A stretch of 6,297 bases of DNA, taken from positions 1 through 6,297 of the forward strand of contig JADFLD010000137.1 of assembly GCA_022564535.1 (NCBI GenBank), read 5' to 3'. The translations under genes were made by a program, and so were the position numbers. The number at the start of each line of letters is the position of its first letter. Position 1 is the first letter of the stretch. Source of the DNA: Gemmatimonadota bacterium. GTDB lineage: Bacteria > Gemmatimonadota > Gemmatimonadetes > Longimicrobiales > UBA6960. Of this stretch, positions 5,830 to 6,297 are shown piece after piece. Below the pieces are notes generated by a model. It did no database searches and had not been told where the DNA came from. It was given only the letters and a program-made list of their open reading frames with translations.

Positions 5830-6297
5830 ATGCAACGAGATATGTCCTGGGATTCTCGACCTAGGGGGTTGTCGGTTGGGTCGATCTCTCTGCGTGCGGC
5901 GACGTTCGCCTTCGTCGCTTGGACGATGCTCGTGACAGAGGCCAGGGCGCAGCGATTCACTCAGGTCCCACCGGACCCCGACATGCCTGTGGCCGAGGGG
6001 TTCGACACGGAGCGGGCGCTGCTCTGGGCTGAGCCGAACTTCGTTCCGCTACGGAACCCGGAATGGAAGCCGCTTCGAAGCGCACGTCGAGGACGCGAAG
6101 TGTCCGACGATACTCCGGTGGTCGCCTTCGAAGCCGGCGGCGAGACACTCGTGCTGGTTACCAGCCAGATGAGCTACCACCACGTGGCCCAGGGAGAGAT
6201 GGCTGGCGAACCGTGGATGGTGACCTTCTGAGTGATCTGCAACTCAGGGGTCAGGATGGCCCCACGGATCGGCGGTGAAGTTCACTGGTTCGCAGAG
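5830..6297 (+). CDS. Exported DUF3179-like protein with in-frame UGA at a CxxC position; candidate selenoprotein (3' end beyond window)
   Basis: ATG 5830 follows GGAG by 5 nt. The first 133 codons encode a signal peptide with hydrophobic core at about 23-36 and a likely AxA cleavage after Ala40 (ARA/QR), so the protein is exported. Residues about 94-133 (DDTPVVAFEAGGE, then SYHHVAQGEMAGEPWMVTF) match my memory of DUF3179, which has a His-rich step, a GGxP turn and then V-T/S-Y/F-C-x-x-C. Here the first Cys codon is replaced by TGA at 6229-6231 (codon 134). The same frame continues VICNSGVRMAPRIGGEVHWF to the edge, again family-like, with Cys137 completing UxxC. A hairpin at 6234-6270 could be a bacterial SECIS. 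Translation through UGA as selenocysteine would explain this. Rivals are a nonsense mutation from TGC/TGT, a sequencing error, or a truncated 133-residue product. The family's biochemical role is not known to me; a redox role for the motif is inference. Confidence 0.62.
6234..6270 (+). promoter_or_regulatory. SECIS-like RNA hairpin just after the in-frame UGA
   Basis: The lower stem pairs GATCTG (6234-6239) with CGGATC (6265-6270), 6 bp including one G-U. An uneven internal loop (7 nt against 1 nt) leads to an upper stem of GGGGTC (6247-6252) with GGCCCC (6258-6263), 6 bp including one G-U. The apical loop is AGGAT (6253-6257). It starts 21 nt after the UGA and has G at its second position. 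As I recall the bacterial SECIS rules, the loop should lie about 16-37 nt after UGA with a G among its first two bases, so both are met. The stem lies in GC-rich coding sequence, so it could arise by chance. Confidence 0.45.

Noticed and set aside
6229..6231. The TGA as an ordinary gene end giving a complete 133-residue protein
   Set aside because: The product would stop just before the most conserved part of the family, and family-like residues continue in frame after it. Nonsense mutation or sequencing error remain live rivals and are stated in the finding.
1..6297. tRNA, rRNA, CRISPR array, insertion sequence or phage genes
   Set aside because: None seen on either strand: no repeat-spacer pattern, no transposase motif and no RNA gene signature.

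Overview
The window comes from a GC-rich bacterial chromosome, with G or C dominating third codon positions. It is probably a non-cyanobacterial, Gram-negative, free-living heterotroph. The last gene encodes an exported DUF3179-like protein and the first genes form a cyanophycin cluster. Together these would fit Gemmatimonadota or a similar lineage, but nothing here fixes the taxon.

Left two thirds (1-3981, minus strand): a tight cyanophycin operon, read from right to left. cphB (cyanophycinase, 3981-3115) comes first, then cphA (cyanophycin synthetase, 3108-319) after 6 bp. The start of a third gene (303 to the window edge) follows after 15 bp and looks like the Mur-ligase-like protein often placed beside cphA in non-cyanobacteria. 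The operon would make the Asp-Arg polymer cyanophycin as a nitrogen and carbon store and break it back down to beta-Asp-Arg dipeptides. CphA carries intact ATP-grasp and Mur-ligase ATP sites and an HxxEH motif in its N domain.

Middle (3982 to about 4405): the divergent control region. Toward cphB it holds a strong Shine-Dalgarno (SD) for a TTG start, a possible 39-codon minus-strand ORF with its own SD, and an 8-bp-stem hairpin. Toward the helicase it holds a near-ideal SD at 4221-4229. Further in are three perfect inverted repeats, including a 16-bp palindrome, just before the conserved start of the helicase domain.

Right (4232-5704, plus strand): a complete RhlE-like DEAD-box RNA helicase with a lysine/arginine-rich tail.

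Right edge (5830-6297, plus strand): an exported protein whose frame stops at UGA (6229-6231) exactly where DUF3179 proteins carry the first Cys of a CxxC motif. The same frame then continues with family-like residues to the window edge, giving UxxC. A two-part hairpin with a G-containing apical loop lies just after the UGA. This is the most interesting item: a candidate selenoprotein in a family that I do not know to contain selenocysteine. A simple nonsense mutation or sequencing error is the main rival explanation.
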